A stretch of DNA of 64,000 bases from Pseudomonas cavernicola (lineage in GTDB: Bacteria; Pseudomonadota; Gammaproteobacteria; Pseudomonadales; Pseudomonadaceae): contig NZ_QYUR01000002.1 of the NCBI RefSeq assembly GCF_003596405.1, positions 2,434,501-2,498,500 on the forward strand. The letters run 5' to 3'. The stretch's first letter is position 1; the number at the start of each line of letters is the position of its first letter. The position numbers were made by a program, and so were the translations under genes. Positions 17,027 through 25,461 of the stretch are shown here, piece after piece. The notes under the pieces are model-generated. The model saw nothing but the letters and a program-made list of their open reading frames with translations. It was not told where the DNA came from and did no database searches.

Positions 17027-17614
17027 ATGAACACCCACGCCCGCTTTACCCATATGCAAGACGGCACCGCCGAGGACTGGAGCATCATCGCCCAGGACTT
17101 TGCCGCCTACGCCAAACAACTGCCGGATCGCATCCTGACCCATCTAAAACTGCTCGATGGCGACTTCGGTGGCTTCCCGGTCGATCGCCTGACGCACTCA
17201 CTGCAAACCGCGACCCGCGCCCACAATGATGGGCGCGACGAGGAATACGTGGTCTGCGCCTTGCTTCACGATATTGGCGACACGCTCGGTTCCTACAACC
17301 ACCCGGATATCGCCGCAGCCATCCTCAAACCCTTCGTCAGCCCGGAAAACCTCTGGATGGTGGAGAAGCATGGGATCTTTCAGGGCTACTACTTTTTCCA
17401 CTACCTGGGCATGGATCGGCACCTGCGCGAACAGTTCAAGGAACACCCGCTGTACCAGCAGACCATCGAGTTCTGTGCCAAGTACGATGCGGCGGCCTTC
17501 GATCCCGACTATGCCAGCCTGCCACTGACATTCTTCGAGCCGATGCTGCGCCGAGTCTTCGCCCAGCCGAAAAACTCGATCTATACAGCAGCCATGGAAC
17601 AGGGCCAACACTAA
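17027..17614 (+). CDS. HD-domain protein resembling PhnZ-type diiron oxygenases
   Basis: 195-residue single HD domain. The likely metal ligands are H57 (RLTHSLQTA), H81-D82 (LLHDIGD), H92 (YNHPDIAA), H115 (EKHGIFQGYYFFHYLG) and D154 (CAKYDAAAFDPDY). The order H ... HD ... H ... H ... D with AxxPD-like context resembles the mixed-valence diiron oxygenases PhnZ and MIOX more than HD phosphohydrolases. The substrate is unknown. AGAGGA precedes the ATG. It follows the DUF962 gene on the same strand, with a hairpin between them. Confidence 0.8.
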   Translation: MNTHARFTHMQDGTAEDWSIIAQDFAAYAKQLPDRILTHLKLLDGDFGGFPVDRLTHSLQTATRAHNDGRDEEYVVCALLHDIGDTLGSYNHPDIAAAILKPFVSPENLWMVEKHGIFQGYYFFHYLGMDRHLREQFKEHPLYQQTIEFCAKYDAAAFDPDYASLPLTFFEPMLRRVFAQPKNSIYTAAMEQGQH

Positions 17615-17783
17615 GCCCAGTTGACCACTGACGCCCCTTGCGCCGCCTTTCGGCAGCCATGCTTGGCTGCCGAACCTTTGCTGGTTATGATCCCCGACCA
17701 GTCAAAAGCTTGGCCTCTGTCTTGCAGAGTGCATAGACGTCCGCCAGAGACGTCAGAAAATCAGCAGGGATCGTGTCACCGCC

Positions 17784-19175
17784 ATGAAGCCAGTCCATTT
17801 CGAGCGCCGCCATACCGATCTACCGTCGCTACCTCTGCGCGAGTACTACTCCCGCGTACTGGCGTATATCGCCACGGCAGCCAGCATCGCGGCGGGCACT
17901 TATGTGCAATATTTCGGTTACGACATCCTCTGGCTTGTGCCCTATGCCCTGCTCTACCCACACCTGGCACATCACCTGAGTCAACGATTCAAGGGCGAGC
18001 ATCCACGACAGACCAACCTGGTACTGCTGTTCATCGATGCCCTGCATGCCGGTGCCGGTGTGGCGTTACTGGGTTTTTCAGTCGTCCCGAGTTCGATGTC
18101 CCTGCTCATCCTGAGTTTCACCGCGTTGATCGTTGGCGGCCTGCGCCACCTCGGGCTATCGCTGTTGATCGCAGTCAGCGGGCTGGTACTGACCAGCGTC
18201 GTCGTCCAACCCGAATTGAAAGCCACCACGCCAACCCTGGTGGCGCTGGTCAGCGTGCTGTTCACCACGCTGTACATCGGCATTACCGCCTACTTCATGC
18301 ACCAACAGGGCATCCGCCTCGGTGTCGCGCGCAGCGAGATTAAACGCGAGCAGGAAAAGGCCGCGCGGCTGGCGCGCAACCTGGCCAAATACCTGTCGCC
18401 ACAAGTCTGGGAATCGATCTTCAGCGGCAAAAAGAGCGTGCGCCTGGAAACCCAGCGCAAGAAGCTCACGGTGTTCTTCTCCGACATCAAAGGCTTCACC
18501 GAGCTGTCCGAGGAGCTGGAAGCCGAGGCCCTGACCGATCTGCTCAACACCTACCTGAACGAGATGTCGAAGATCACCCTGAAATACGGTGGCACCATCG
18601 ACAAGTTCATCGGTGACTGCGTGATGGTGTTCTTCGGCGATCCGACCAGCCAGGGCGCGAAGAAGGACGCGGTAAACGCGGTGTCCATGGCCATCGCCAT
18701 GCGCAAGCATATGAAAGTGCTGCGTCAACAATGGCGTGCCCAGGGCATCACCAAACCGCTGGAAATCCGCATGGGCCTGAACACCGGCTACTGCACCGTC
18801 GGTAACTTTGGCGCCGACACGCGCATGGACTACACCATCATCGGCCGCGACGTGAACCTCGCCAGCCGCCTGGAAAACGCCGCCGAGTCCGGCGAGATCC
18901 TGATCTCCCACGAGACTTATTCGTTGGTGAAAGACGTGATCATGTGCCGCGACAAAGGCCAGATCAGCGTCAAAGGCTTCACCCGCCCGGTGCAGATCTA
19001 TCAAGTGGTGGATTTCCGTCGCGACCTCGGCTCCACCTCCAGCTATGTCGAGCACGAACTGCCGGGCTTCTCCATGTACCTGGACACCAACGGCATCCAG
19101 AACTTCGACAAGGAGCGGGTGATCCAGGCGCTCAACCTGGCGGCCGAGAAGCTGCGCGACAAAGTGATTCTCTAA
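17784..19175 (+). CDS. cyaB: Membrane-bound class III adenylate cyclase CyaB
   Basis: 463 residues: an N-terminal MASE2-type membrane region with about six helices (residues 25-180), a linker helix, then a class III cyclase domain. The cyclase has metal-binding Asp in VFFSDIKGFTELSEEL, IDKFIGDCVMVFFGDP, and the substrate/transition-state region MGLNTGYCTVGNFGADTRMDYTIIGRDVNLASRLE. It matches P. aeruginosa CyaB (PA3217), the main source of cAMP for Vfr-dependent gene control. Confidence 0.95.
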   Translation: MKPVHFERRHTDLPSLPLREYYSRVLAYIATAASIAAGTYVQYFGYDILWLVPYALLYPHLAHHLSQRFKGEHPRQTNLVLLFIDALHAGAGVALLGFSVVPSSMSLLILSFTALIVGGLRHLGLSLLIAVSGLVLTSVVVQPELKATTPTLVALVSVLFTTLYIGITAYFMHQQGIRLGVARSEIKREQEKAARLARNLAKYLSPQVWESIFSGKKSVRLETQRKKLTVFFSDIKGFTELSEELEAEALTDLLNTYLNEMSKITLKYGGTIDKFIGDCVMVFFGDPTSQGAKKDAVNAVSMAIAMRKHMKVLRQQWRAQGITKPLEIRMGLNTGYCTVGNFGADTRMDYTIIGRDVNLASRLENAAESGEILISHETYSLVKDVIMCRDKGQISVKGFTRPVQIYQVVDFRRDLGSTSSYVEHELPGFSMYLDTNGIQNFDKERVIQALNLAAEKLRDKVIL

Positions 19176-19195
19176 GCCCGCGCAACGCTAAACCC

Positions 19196-19234
19196 TTGCT
19201 GGGTTTCGCCGAAAAACGGCTCTACCCAGCCTAC
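19196..19234. repeat. TAGGCTGGGTAGA-type repeat between convergent genes
   Basis: CCTTGCTGGGTTTCGCCG ... CGGCTCTACCCAGCCTACG, a degenerate copy of the palindromic family seen at 16945. It sits between the convergent cyaB and glycosyltransferase genes. Confidence 0.5.
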
Positions 19235-19252
19235 GCCCACCAGGCCCGGCTA

Positions 19253-20287
19253 CTACGGGTTGACGAATACCTCGCCTATTTCGCAAGGCCGACCATCCAG
19301 CAACGGCTGCTGCATCAGGAACTCCAGCGCCGAGGCCCGCCAGGACTGCCGCGCCGCCCTCTCGGCGCAGCCTGTACGGTCCAACTCCAGCGCCGCCAGG
19401 CAGGCCTTGGCCAAATCCTCATCCAGCACACCCGTCACGCCTGCCTCCAGCACATCCAGCGGCCCGGCTACCGGGAAGGCCGCGACCGGCGTGCCGCAGG
19501 CCAGCGCCTCCAACATCACCAAGCCATAGGTGTCGGTACGCGAGGGAAAGACCAGCACGCTGGCCTCACAGTACGCCTGGGCCAACGCCTGACCATGCCG
19601 ATAGCCGAGAAAACGCACCTGCGGATAACCCGCCTCCAGTTCTGCGCGCTGTGGCCCGTCGCCGACCACGCGCTTCTCCCCCGGCAGCTCGAGGCGAAGA
19701 AATGCCTCCAGGTTCTTCTCCGGGGCGATCCGCCCGACATACAGAAACACCGGTTGTCTCGGCTGCGTGTGCGCCAGCGCCGGTTGGAATAGGCGCAGAT
19801 CCACGCCCTTGCGCCACAACCGCAAACGCTGCAAGCCCCACCCGGCGAACTCACTGCGCAAGCGCTCGGTCGTCACCAGCACGGCCTGACTCGATCGGTG
19901 AAAGGCGCACAGATAGGCATAACCCCAGGCCAGCGGAATCCATGGCCAACGCGTGTGGAGGTATTCCGGAAAGCGCGTATGGATTGCCGTGGAAAAGGCC
20001 AAACCACGCTTGACCAACCAACGTCGCGCCGCCCAGCCGACCGGGCCTTCGGTGGCCAGGTGCACGCAATCCGGGCGGAACTCGCGGATCGCCGCGCCGA
20101 CCTTCCACAGCTCCCACACCAGCGGGACTTCCGGGTAAGACGGACACGGCCGGTGGCGGAACTCCAGCGGCGACAGCAGTTTGACCAGATGCCCCAGTTC
20201 ACGCAGCTCGGCGACCAGCGCTTGCAGGCTGGTCACCACGCCATTGACTTGCGGCAGCCAGGCGTCGCTGACGATCAGGATTCTCAT
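19253..20287 (-). CDS. Glycosyltransferase family 4/1 (GT-B fold)
   Basis: 344 residues. It opens MRILIVSDAWLPQVNGVVTS, typical of GT4 mannosyl/glucosyltransferases. The C-terminal nucleotide-sugar half has FLYVGRIAPEKNLEAFL, KRVVGDGPQRAELEAGYP and the retaining-GT signature FPSRTDTYGLVMLEALACGTPVAAFPV. Acceptor and donor are unknown. Its ATG overlaps the stop of the upstream phosphodiesterase gene (ATGA), so the pair is translationally coupled and may act on a glycolipid. Confidence 0.88.
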   Translation of the reverse strand: MRILIVSDAWLPQVNGVVTSLQALVAELRELGHLVKLLSPLEFRHRPCPSYPEVPLVWELWKVGAAIREFRPDCVHLATEGPVGWAARRWLVKRGLAFSTAIHTRFPEYLHTRWPWIPLAWGYAYLCAFHRSSQAVLVTTERLRSEFAGWGLQRLRLWRKGVDLRLFQPALAHTQPRQPVFLYVGRIAPEKNLEAFLRLELPGEKRVVGDGPQRAELEAGYPQVRFLGYRHGQALAQAYCEASVLVFPSRTDTYGLVMLEALACGTPVAAFPVAGPLDVLEAGVTGVLDEDLAKACLAALELDRTGCAERAARQSWRASALEFLMQQPLLDGRPCEIGEVFVNP

Positions 20288-21108
20288 GCCGCCGGCTCGA
20301 CTGCCAGGAGTTGCTTGGCGTCCTGCTGAGCCAAGCGCGCCTGATCATCGGCCAGGCGATACAACTCGATCGTACCGTCCAGATGCTCGATCAAGGCCGT
20401 GCAGGACTCCACCCAGTCACCACAGTTCATGTATTCCACCTCGCCCATCTGGCGGATTTCGGCATGATGAATATGCCCGCAGACCACGCCATTGAAGCCC
20501 CGTTTGACGCATTCGTGGGCGATGGCCTCCTCGAAGTCGCTGATAAAGTTTACCGCACTTTTGACCTTGTGCTTGAGGTAGGCCGAGAGCGACCAGTAGC
20601 CATAGCCGTAACGGCGGCGCCAATGATTGAGCCAGCGATTCAGGGTCAGGGTGATTTCGTAAGCCGAATCACCGAGAAAGGCCAGCCAGCGGTGGTAGCG
20701 GGTGATAACGTCGAACTGGTCGCCATGCACGATCAGCAGGCGGCGGCCGTCAGCCGTGACGTGCTCTGCCTCGTCGACCAGTTGAATATTGCCCAGTACC
20801 AGTTTGGAGTAACGACGGAGAAACTCGTCATGGTTGCCGGTGACGTAGATAACCTCGGTGCCGCGCTTGCTCATGGTCAGTAAGCGGCGGATCACGTTGG
20901 TGTGCGCCTGCGGCCAGAATATCCCGCTGCGCAACCGCCAACCGTCGATGATGTCGCCGACCAGGTAGACCTTGTCCGCCTGATAACGTTTGAGAAACTG
21001 CGACAAATGCTCGGCCTGGCAATCGCGGGTGCCTAGGTGGACATCCGAGATCCAGAGGGTACGGACGCGTTGCTTACGACTGGGTTTGACAAGCTCAGCG
21101 CTGCTCAT
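20284..21108 (-). CDS. LpxH-like metallophosphoesterase (UDP-2,3-diacylglucosamine diphosphatase family)
   Basis: 274 residues. The metallophosphoesterase motifs are in order: DVHLG, GDIIDGW, GNHDEF, HGDQFD and GHIHHAE. This places it in the UDP-2,3-diacylglucosamine pyrophosphatase-related group, longer than canonical LpxH. Because it overlaps a glycosyltransferase gene it may serve another lipid rather than lipid A. The ATG at 21108 is used; the longer frame to 21597 runs through the divergent AraC gene. Confidence 0.85.
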   Translation of the reverse strand: MSSAELVKPSRKQRVRTLWISDVHLGTRDCQAEHLSQFLKRYQADKVYLVGDIIDGWRLRSGIFWPQAHTNVIRRLLTMSKRGTEVIYVTGNHDEFLRRYSKLVLGNIQLVDEAEHVTADGRRLLIVHGDQFDVITRYHRWLAFLGDSAYEITLTLNRWLNHWRRRYGYGYWSLSAYLKHKVKSAVNFISDFEEAIAHECVKRGFNGVVCGHIHHAEIRQMGEVEYMNCGDWVESCTALIEHLDGTIELYRLADDQARLAQQDAKQLLAVEPAA

Positions 21109-21244
21109 GGGGCGGCCTCCGGCAGGGTTTTTCCGAGCTTGAACGCCCGTGGTGAAACGCCCATGACAAGCAAACGACAAACTGATGACAGCGCCACCGC
21201 CAGCAACTGTAGGTAGACTGAGCACCTCCGCCGAGGATGCCGCG

Positions 21245-22009
21245 ATGAGTTCGATTCTCTCCCTGCGCCAGTACAGCCATGACCTGATAGCCCACAGCCA
21301 CGACCACGCCCAGATGGTGTTCGGCCTGATTGGCCAATTGGACTTTGAAGTCGCCGGGCATGGCAGCCAGGTCATCCGCCAAAGCCTGGTCGTGGTGCCC
21401 GGCGCGACCCACCATGCCTGCGGTAGCCCAAGTGGTAGCCAGTGCCTGGTGCTCGATGTGCCGCCCACCGAGTGGTTGCAGCACACCCTCGGCCCGCACG
21501 CAGACAGCAGTCGCCGCCTGCTGGAGAAACCCGCCGCCCTCACCCTCAGTCCGGCGCAAAACCAGTTGGTCAACTGGCTGGCCGCCAGCCCGATCAATGA
21601 TCCGGTGATCGCTCAACAAGGCGCGGCCCTGCTCTTGGCCAGCCTGGCGACCGACTGCCACAGCGCCGGCGAAAGCCAGCGTCTGCCGCTCGCCGCGCTG
21701 GACACCTATATCGACCAACACGCCGCGCACCCGCTGCAGGTCGCCGACCTGGCACGCCTGACCGGCCTCTCTAGCGCGCGTTTTCACGCACGTTTTCTCA
21801 GTGAAACCGGGCAAACGCCGATGGACTACGTGCGCAGCCGTCGCCTGCAACAGGGCCTGGAACTGCTGCGCGGGACACAACTGGCGGTCGGTGAGATTGC
21901 CGCCCAGGTCGGCTACAGCTCGCAAAGCGCCTTCACCGCGGCCCTGGCCCGTGAGTTTGGCGCCACGCCTCGCACCCTGCGCCGCGAGTCGCGCGACAAT
22001 TCCCGCTAG
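21245..22009 (+). CDS. AraC-family regulator with cupin N-terminus
   Basis: 254 residues. An N-terminal cupin-like sensing domain (HSHDHAQMVFGLIGQLDFEV) is followed by the AraC HTH pair: VADLARLTGLSSARFHARFLSETGQTPMDYVRSRRLQQGLELL and VGEIAAQVGYSSQSAFTAALAREFGATPRTLRR. GAGGATG lies before the ATG at 21245. Divergent from the LpxH-like gene and just upstream of csaA; target unknown, with the DMT exporter downstream a candidate. Confidence 0.88.
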   Translation: MSSILSLRQYSHDLIAHSHDHAQMVFGLIGQLDFEVAGHGSQVIRQSLVVVPGATHHACGSPSGSQCLVLDVPPTEWLQHTLGPHADSSRRLLEKPAALTLSPAQNQLVNWLAASPINDPVIAQQGAALLLASLATDCHSAGESQRLPLAALDTYIDQHAAHPLQVADLARLTGLSSARFHARFLSETGQTPMDYVRSRRLQQGLELLRGTQLAVGEIAAQVGYSSQSAFTAALAREFGATPRTLRRESRDNSR

Positions 22010-22083
22010 CCGCGCGACAGACAGCCCCGCGCGCAAGCTCTAGACTGCCGCCATCACTCAGGAAGACGCGTCATGGAGCCACT

Positions 22084-22419
22084 ATGCAGACTATCGATTG
22101 GCAGGATTTCGAGCGTGTGGAACTACGCGTCGGCACCATCCGCAGCGCAAAACCCAACGAGAAAGCGCGCAAGCCCGCCTATGTGCTGGAAGTCGACCTC
22201 GGCCCACTCGGAGTGAAAACCTCCAGCGCGCAACTCACCGCCCTTTATGCAGCTGATAGCCTAATCGGCCGCCAAGTGCTCTGCGTGTGCAATTTTGCGC
22301 CGAAATCGATTGCCGGCGTGCGCTCGGAGATTCTCGTCACCGGCGCGTACGACGCGGAGAATCGCGTGGTCTTGGCCAGCTTCGAGCATTCCCTACCGAA
22401 TGGCAGCCGCCTGGCCTAA
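22084..22419 (+). CDS. csaA: CsaA-type tRNA-binding domain protein
   Basis: 111-residue OB-fold tRNA-binding protein (EMAP-II/Trbp111 type). Key features are VELRVGTIRSAKPNEKARKPAYVLEVDLGPLGVKTSSAQ and VLCVCNFAPKSIAGVRSEILVTGAYDAENRVV. CsaA was described as a chaperone-like suppressor of secretion defects in Bacillus; tRNA binding is the structural prediction. Matches PAO1 PA3221 in kind and position. Confidence 0.93.
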   Translation: MQTIDWQDFERVELRVGTIRSAKPNEKARKPAYVLEVDLGPLGVKTSSAQLTALYAADSLIGRQVLCVCNFAPKSIAGVRSEILVTGAYDAENRVVLASFEHSLPNGSRLA

Positions 22420-22421
22420 TT

Positions 22422-22539
22422 CCAGTTCTATTTCAGAGTAGAACGCGAAGGCGAGCGAGCAGCGACGAGACAGTACAGGTAGTACGGCGAGGAGCGGCGC
22501 AGCGCTGCCGACAAAGTTATACGAATGAAAGAGAACTGG
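22422..22539. mobile_element. MITE-like repeat with terminal inverted repeats
   Basis: 118-base element bounded by CCAGTTCTATTTCA and, in inverted orientation, CCAGTTCTCTTTCA (13 of 14 matching). The interior is Pseudomonas-type modular repeat sequence (GCGAAGGCGAGCGAGCAGCG). It fills the csaA-DMT gap, and its right end supplies the GGAG that precedes the downstream ATG at 22548. No coding capacity and no obvious target-site duplication. Confidence 0.6.
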
Positions 22540-22547
22540 AGTTCAGC

Positions 22548-23435
22548 ATGAACCACCGCTCAGCCCTAACCGCCCTGCATTGCGGCGCCCTGTTCTTTGG
22601 CTTTACCGGTGTACTCGGCAAACTTGCTGCGACTACGCCCGCCATGATCGTCTTCGGCCGCGCCGCGTTTGCCGTCCTTGCGTTGGCTGTATTTGCCGGG
22701 CTGATCACGAGCACATCCTGGCAACGCCTGAAAACCAGCGACTGGGCACGCCTGACGCTGGGTGGTTTGCTCTTGGCCGGACACTGGGTCAGTTTTTTCA
22801 TTTCGGTGAAAGTGGCCGGTGTCGCCATCGCGACCCTGGGCTTCACCAGCTTTCCGGCACTCACGGTGATACTCGAAGGGCTGATCTTTCGCGAACGCAT
22901 TCGCCGCCATGAAATCATCCTGGTTGTGCTGGTGAGTGTCGGCCTGGTGCTGGTCACGCCGGATTTCAACCTGGACAGCGGCGCCACGGTCGGGCTGCTC
23001 TGGGGCGTGCTTTCAGGCTTGCTCTTCGCGTTGCTATCACTGACCAATCGCGCCGGCTCCGGCAAAGTGGCTCCGGTGCAGGCAGCCCTCTGTCAGAACC
23101 TGGTCGTCGCGGTGTGCCTGCTGCCTTTCGCCGCGCCAATCCTACCCACGGTTCAAGCGCTGGATTGGCTATGGCTGGCATTGCTCGGCGTGCTCTGCAC
23201 CGGCTTGGCCCACAGCCTGTTCGTCGCCAGCCTGGACGTACTCAAGGCGCGCACCGCAGCCGTGGTGTTCGCCCTGGAGCCGGTCTATGGCATCACCTTC
23301 GCCTGGTTGATCTTCGCGGAAACACCGACGCTGCGGATGGTCGCCGGCGGTGCGCTGATCATCTTCGCCATCTTCCTCTCGGCGCGGATGGGCGGCACCA
23401 AGCATGCCGCGCCGGTCGATGGCCAAGTGGCGTAG
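22548..23435 (+). CDS. DMT-superfamily (EamA) transporter
   Basis: 295 residues with ten predicted membrane helices in two EamA repeats. Features include ALHCGALFFGFTGVLGKLA in the first repeat and ALEPVYGITFAWLIFAETPTLRMVAGGALIIFAIFLSAR in the second. Exporters of this type move amino acids or small metabolites; the substrate cannot be read from the sequence. The ATG at 22548 is preferred to the longer frame, which runs through csaA. Confidence 0.87.
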   Translation: MNHRSALTALHCGALFFGFTGVLGKLAATTPAMIVFGRAAFAVLALAVFAGLITSTSWQRLKTSDWARLTLGGLLLAGHWVSFFISVKVAGVAIATLGFTSFPALTVILEGLIFRERIRRHEIILVVLVSVGLVLVTPDFNLDSGATVGLLWGVLSGLLFALLSLTNRAGSGKVAPVQAALCQNLVVAVCLLPFAAPILPTVQALDWLWLALLGVLCTGLAHSLFVASLDVLKARTAAVVFALEPVYGITFAWLIFAETPTLRMVAGGALIIFAIFLSARMGGTKHAAPVDGQVA

Positions 23436-23489
23436 TCCTGAAATAAAAAGGTTCAGTGCGTTTTGCCGGGTAATGCTGGCGAGGGACGC

Positions 23490-23789
23490 TCAATCCCCAG
23501 TCGGCGCAACCCGGTCGCTGTGACCCAGATCGCGCGCCGGGTCGATCTGATCCCGCAGCCGCTGCTTGAGCACCTTGGCCTCGGGGAAGCCGCCATCGGC
23601 TTTACGCTCCCAGATCTGCACGCCGTCGCAGGTGATGCGAAACACCCCTCCAGTGCCCGGCTCCAGGCTGACCTTGCCGAGATCGTCGCTAAAGGTACTG
23701 AGCAGCTCTTGCGCCAACCAGGCCGCGCGCAGCAACCATTGGCACTGCGTGCAGTAAGTGATTACGACTTCGGGTTTCGGCTGACTCAT
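23490..23789 (-). CDS. SelT/SelW/SelH-type thioredoxin-fold protein (Cys form)
   Basis: 99 residues. The N-terminal motif ITYCTQCQWLLRAAWLAQELLSTF is the CxxC of the Rdx/SelW family, in which eukaryotic and some bacterial members have selenocysteine; here both positions are Cys. The domain continues GVFRITCDGVQIWERKADGGFPEAKVLKQRLRD. A redox role is likely, partner unknown. It starts 1 base after the stop of the MarR gene, so the two are co-translated. Confidence 0.9.
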   Translation of the reverse strand: MSQPKPEVVITYCTQCQWLLRAAWLAQELLSTFSDDLGKVSLEPGTGGVFRITCDGVQIWERKADGGFPEAKVLKQRLRDQIDPARDLGHSDRVAPTGD

Positions 23790-23790
23790 C

Positions 23791-24225
23791 TTAACGGCGC
23801 TCCAGGTTTGCCAGAATCCGCGCATGCACCTGCTGGCAGCGACGGAGTTCTTCCTCATCGATGCCATCGAAGAGTTCCAGGCGCAGCTGGGTGGAAATTG
23901 CCTCGATCTGCTCAATCAAGGGCCGTGCTGACGGGCTCAAAGCGATTTTCTTCGCCCGGCGATCTTCCACTACTGCCTGCCGGCGGACCAAACCCTGGGC
24001 TTCCAAACTGTCGAGCAAGCGCGCCAGGGTCGGCCCTTCAACCCCAACGCTCTGCGCCAGCTCACGCTGAGTCGGCAACTCGCTGAAACGTGCCAGGTGC
24101 AACAGTACGAGCCAACGTGCCTGGGACAAGCCAAGCCCGGCCAGGCGCCGATCCAGCTCGGCGCGCCAAGAACGCGACAGTTGGGCGAGCTGCATAGCAA
24201 AACGATGTTGATCAGTGTGCGACAT
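23791..24225 (-). CDS. MarR-family transcriptional regulator
   Basis: 144 residues, winged-helix MarR fold. LGLSQARWLVLLHLARFSELPTQRELAQSVGVEGPTLARLLDSLEAQGLVRR is the recognition region and DRRAKKIALSPSARPLIEQ the wing. No cysteine near the N-terminus suggests a ligand rather than an OhrR-like oxidation switch. The ATG at 24225 is the family-like start. A palindrome 28 bases upstream suggests autoregulation of this marR-selW-like operon. Confidence 0.9.
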   Translation of the reverse strand: MSHTDQHRFAMQLAQLSRSWRAELDRRLAGLGLSQARWLVLLHLARFSELPTQRELAQSVGVEGPTLARLLDSLEAQGLVRRQAVVEDRRAKKIALSPSARPLIEQIEAISTQLRLELFDGIDEEELRRCQQVHARILANLERR

Positions 24226-24252
24226 AACGAAAGGCTCTTGATTACCGCCAAA

Positions 24253-24273
24253 GCTAATTATTAGCCAGCTAAT
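24253..24273. promoter_or_regulatory. Candidate MarR operator
   Basis: GCTAAT-T-ATTAGC (24253-24265) is a perfect palindrome, followed by a third half-site AGCTAAT (24267-24273). It is AT-rich in a GC-rich background and lies just upstream of the MarR start. This is the usual arrangement for MarR autorepression. Confidence 0.6.
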
Positions 24274-24310
24274 CATAACCCCGACCACAGAGGCAAGACC
24301 CCAACGCCCC

Positions 24311-25327
24311 TCACCACTTCACATATTGCTCTTCAACAAAGCCCCAGAGATTGTCGATGCTGATTGCCGCTCGCCCGTGCGGCCGCAACACGCCACGGAA
24401 CTGGCCGAAGATCTGCTTGAAGTTGCTGGCCAGCACGCCCAGATTCATCCGCTCCTGGTGTAAGCCACGCGCCTCGAACTGCAATGCCACCTGACCATCG
24501 TAAGAATCGATCCGCCAAGGCTGCAGCGGCTGCTCACGGTCATAGCTAAAGCGCACCGTATCGACCTTGATCAGCTCGCCATCCAGCCAAAAACAGTTCT
24601 CGGTAAAGCTGGTCTCGTTCACCCCGCAGGACAGGTTCAGCCCCACCCGTTGCGCACCGGCCTGGCCAGACAAACAGGCCCAGTTCCAGCAGGTCTCCGG
24701 GCGCATATAGCCAGCCGACCAGTCGTGATGGGCAAAGGCCTCGATGGCTGCCAGGTCGAAGTCACCCAGGGCGCTTTTGACCTGTCCGGTGCAGCGCACT
24801 CCGGCGACTTTTTGCGCATACACCCAGCCGTTCACCGCGGTAGGCGTATTGATGCACATCGACTGAAACGCCGGTGTGGCCTCGGTAAAACAGGCGTCGA
24901 TCCGCGTGCCATCGTCCAACTCCACCAGCAGCCGCTTCTCTTGCGAGGCAGCATGATTTTCCAGGCGCAGGAGATTGCGCCCACTGCGCAGCTCACACAC
25001 GCCGTCATTCGGCTGCTGTGAGAAGCGCGTGCCAAACCCCAGCGGTAACTTGAACTGCCGCTCGATCATCCGCCCGCTGGCGGGATGGAACAGGTAGACG
25101 AAGCCGATCCCCGCCAGGCTGAGGTTGGCCAGCGCGCAGCCACCGATCAGTTGATCGCTGATCAGGCCGAAGTACTGAAATTGGTGAAAGCGCCGCCACT
25201 TGGCCAGTGGCCCCAGCCGACGGCCCATGGGGGAACGAAAGTCGAAGTCGCGGTAATTGATCACGCTGGGCGCGGTAGGAAAGATACCGTAATGCGGCTG
25301 GCCGTTGGCCTGGATCAGTGGGTCCAT
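24311..25327 (-). CDS. DUF2804 domain-containing protein
   Basis: 338 residues, full-length member of DUF2804, a family without assigned function. Conserved features are FSYDREQPLQPWRI, EARGLHQERMNLGVLASNFKQIFGQFRG and HHDWSAGYMRPETCWNWACLSG (an HHDW/NWA block suggesting a lipocalin-like or hydrolase-like pocket). No signal peptide or membrane helix is obvious. The ATG at 25327 is chosen over the frame start at 25369. It lies upstream of and away from the marR operon on the same strand, 85 bases apart. Confidence 0.8.
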   Translation of the reverse strand: MDPLIQANGQPHYGIFPTAPSVINYRDFDFRSPMGRRLGPLAKWRRFHQFQYFGLISDQLIGGCALANLSLAGIGFVYLFHPASGRMIERQFKLPLGFGTRFSQQPNDGVCELRSGRNLLRLENHAASQEKRLLVELDDGTRIDACFTEATPAFQSMCINTPTAVNGWVYAQKVAGVRCTGQVKSALGDFDLAAIEAFAHHDWSAGYMRPETCWNWACLSGQAGAQRVGLNLSCGVNETSFTENCFWLDGELIKVDTVRFSYDREQPLQPWRIDSYDGQVALQFEARGLHQERMNLGVLASNFKQIFGQFRGVLRPHGRAAISIDNLWGFVEEQYVKW

Positions 25328-25461
25328 CAAGGTGCGGCTCGCTGCGAGGGAATTTCGCGATGCTAGCACTCACGTGCCAAGCCCGGCATTCACCGCCTAC
25401 GCCAACCCCAAGGACAAAATCGGCCAGCCGAGACGATTTAGATCAACGCACTATCGCGCTC

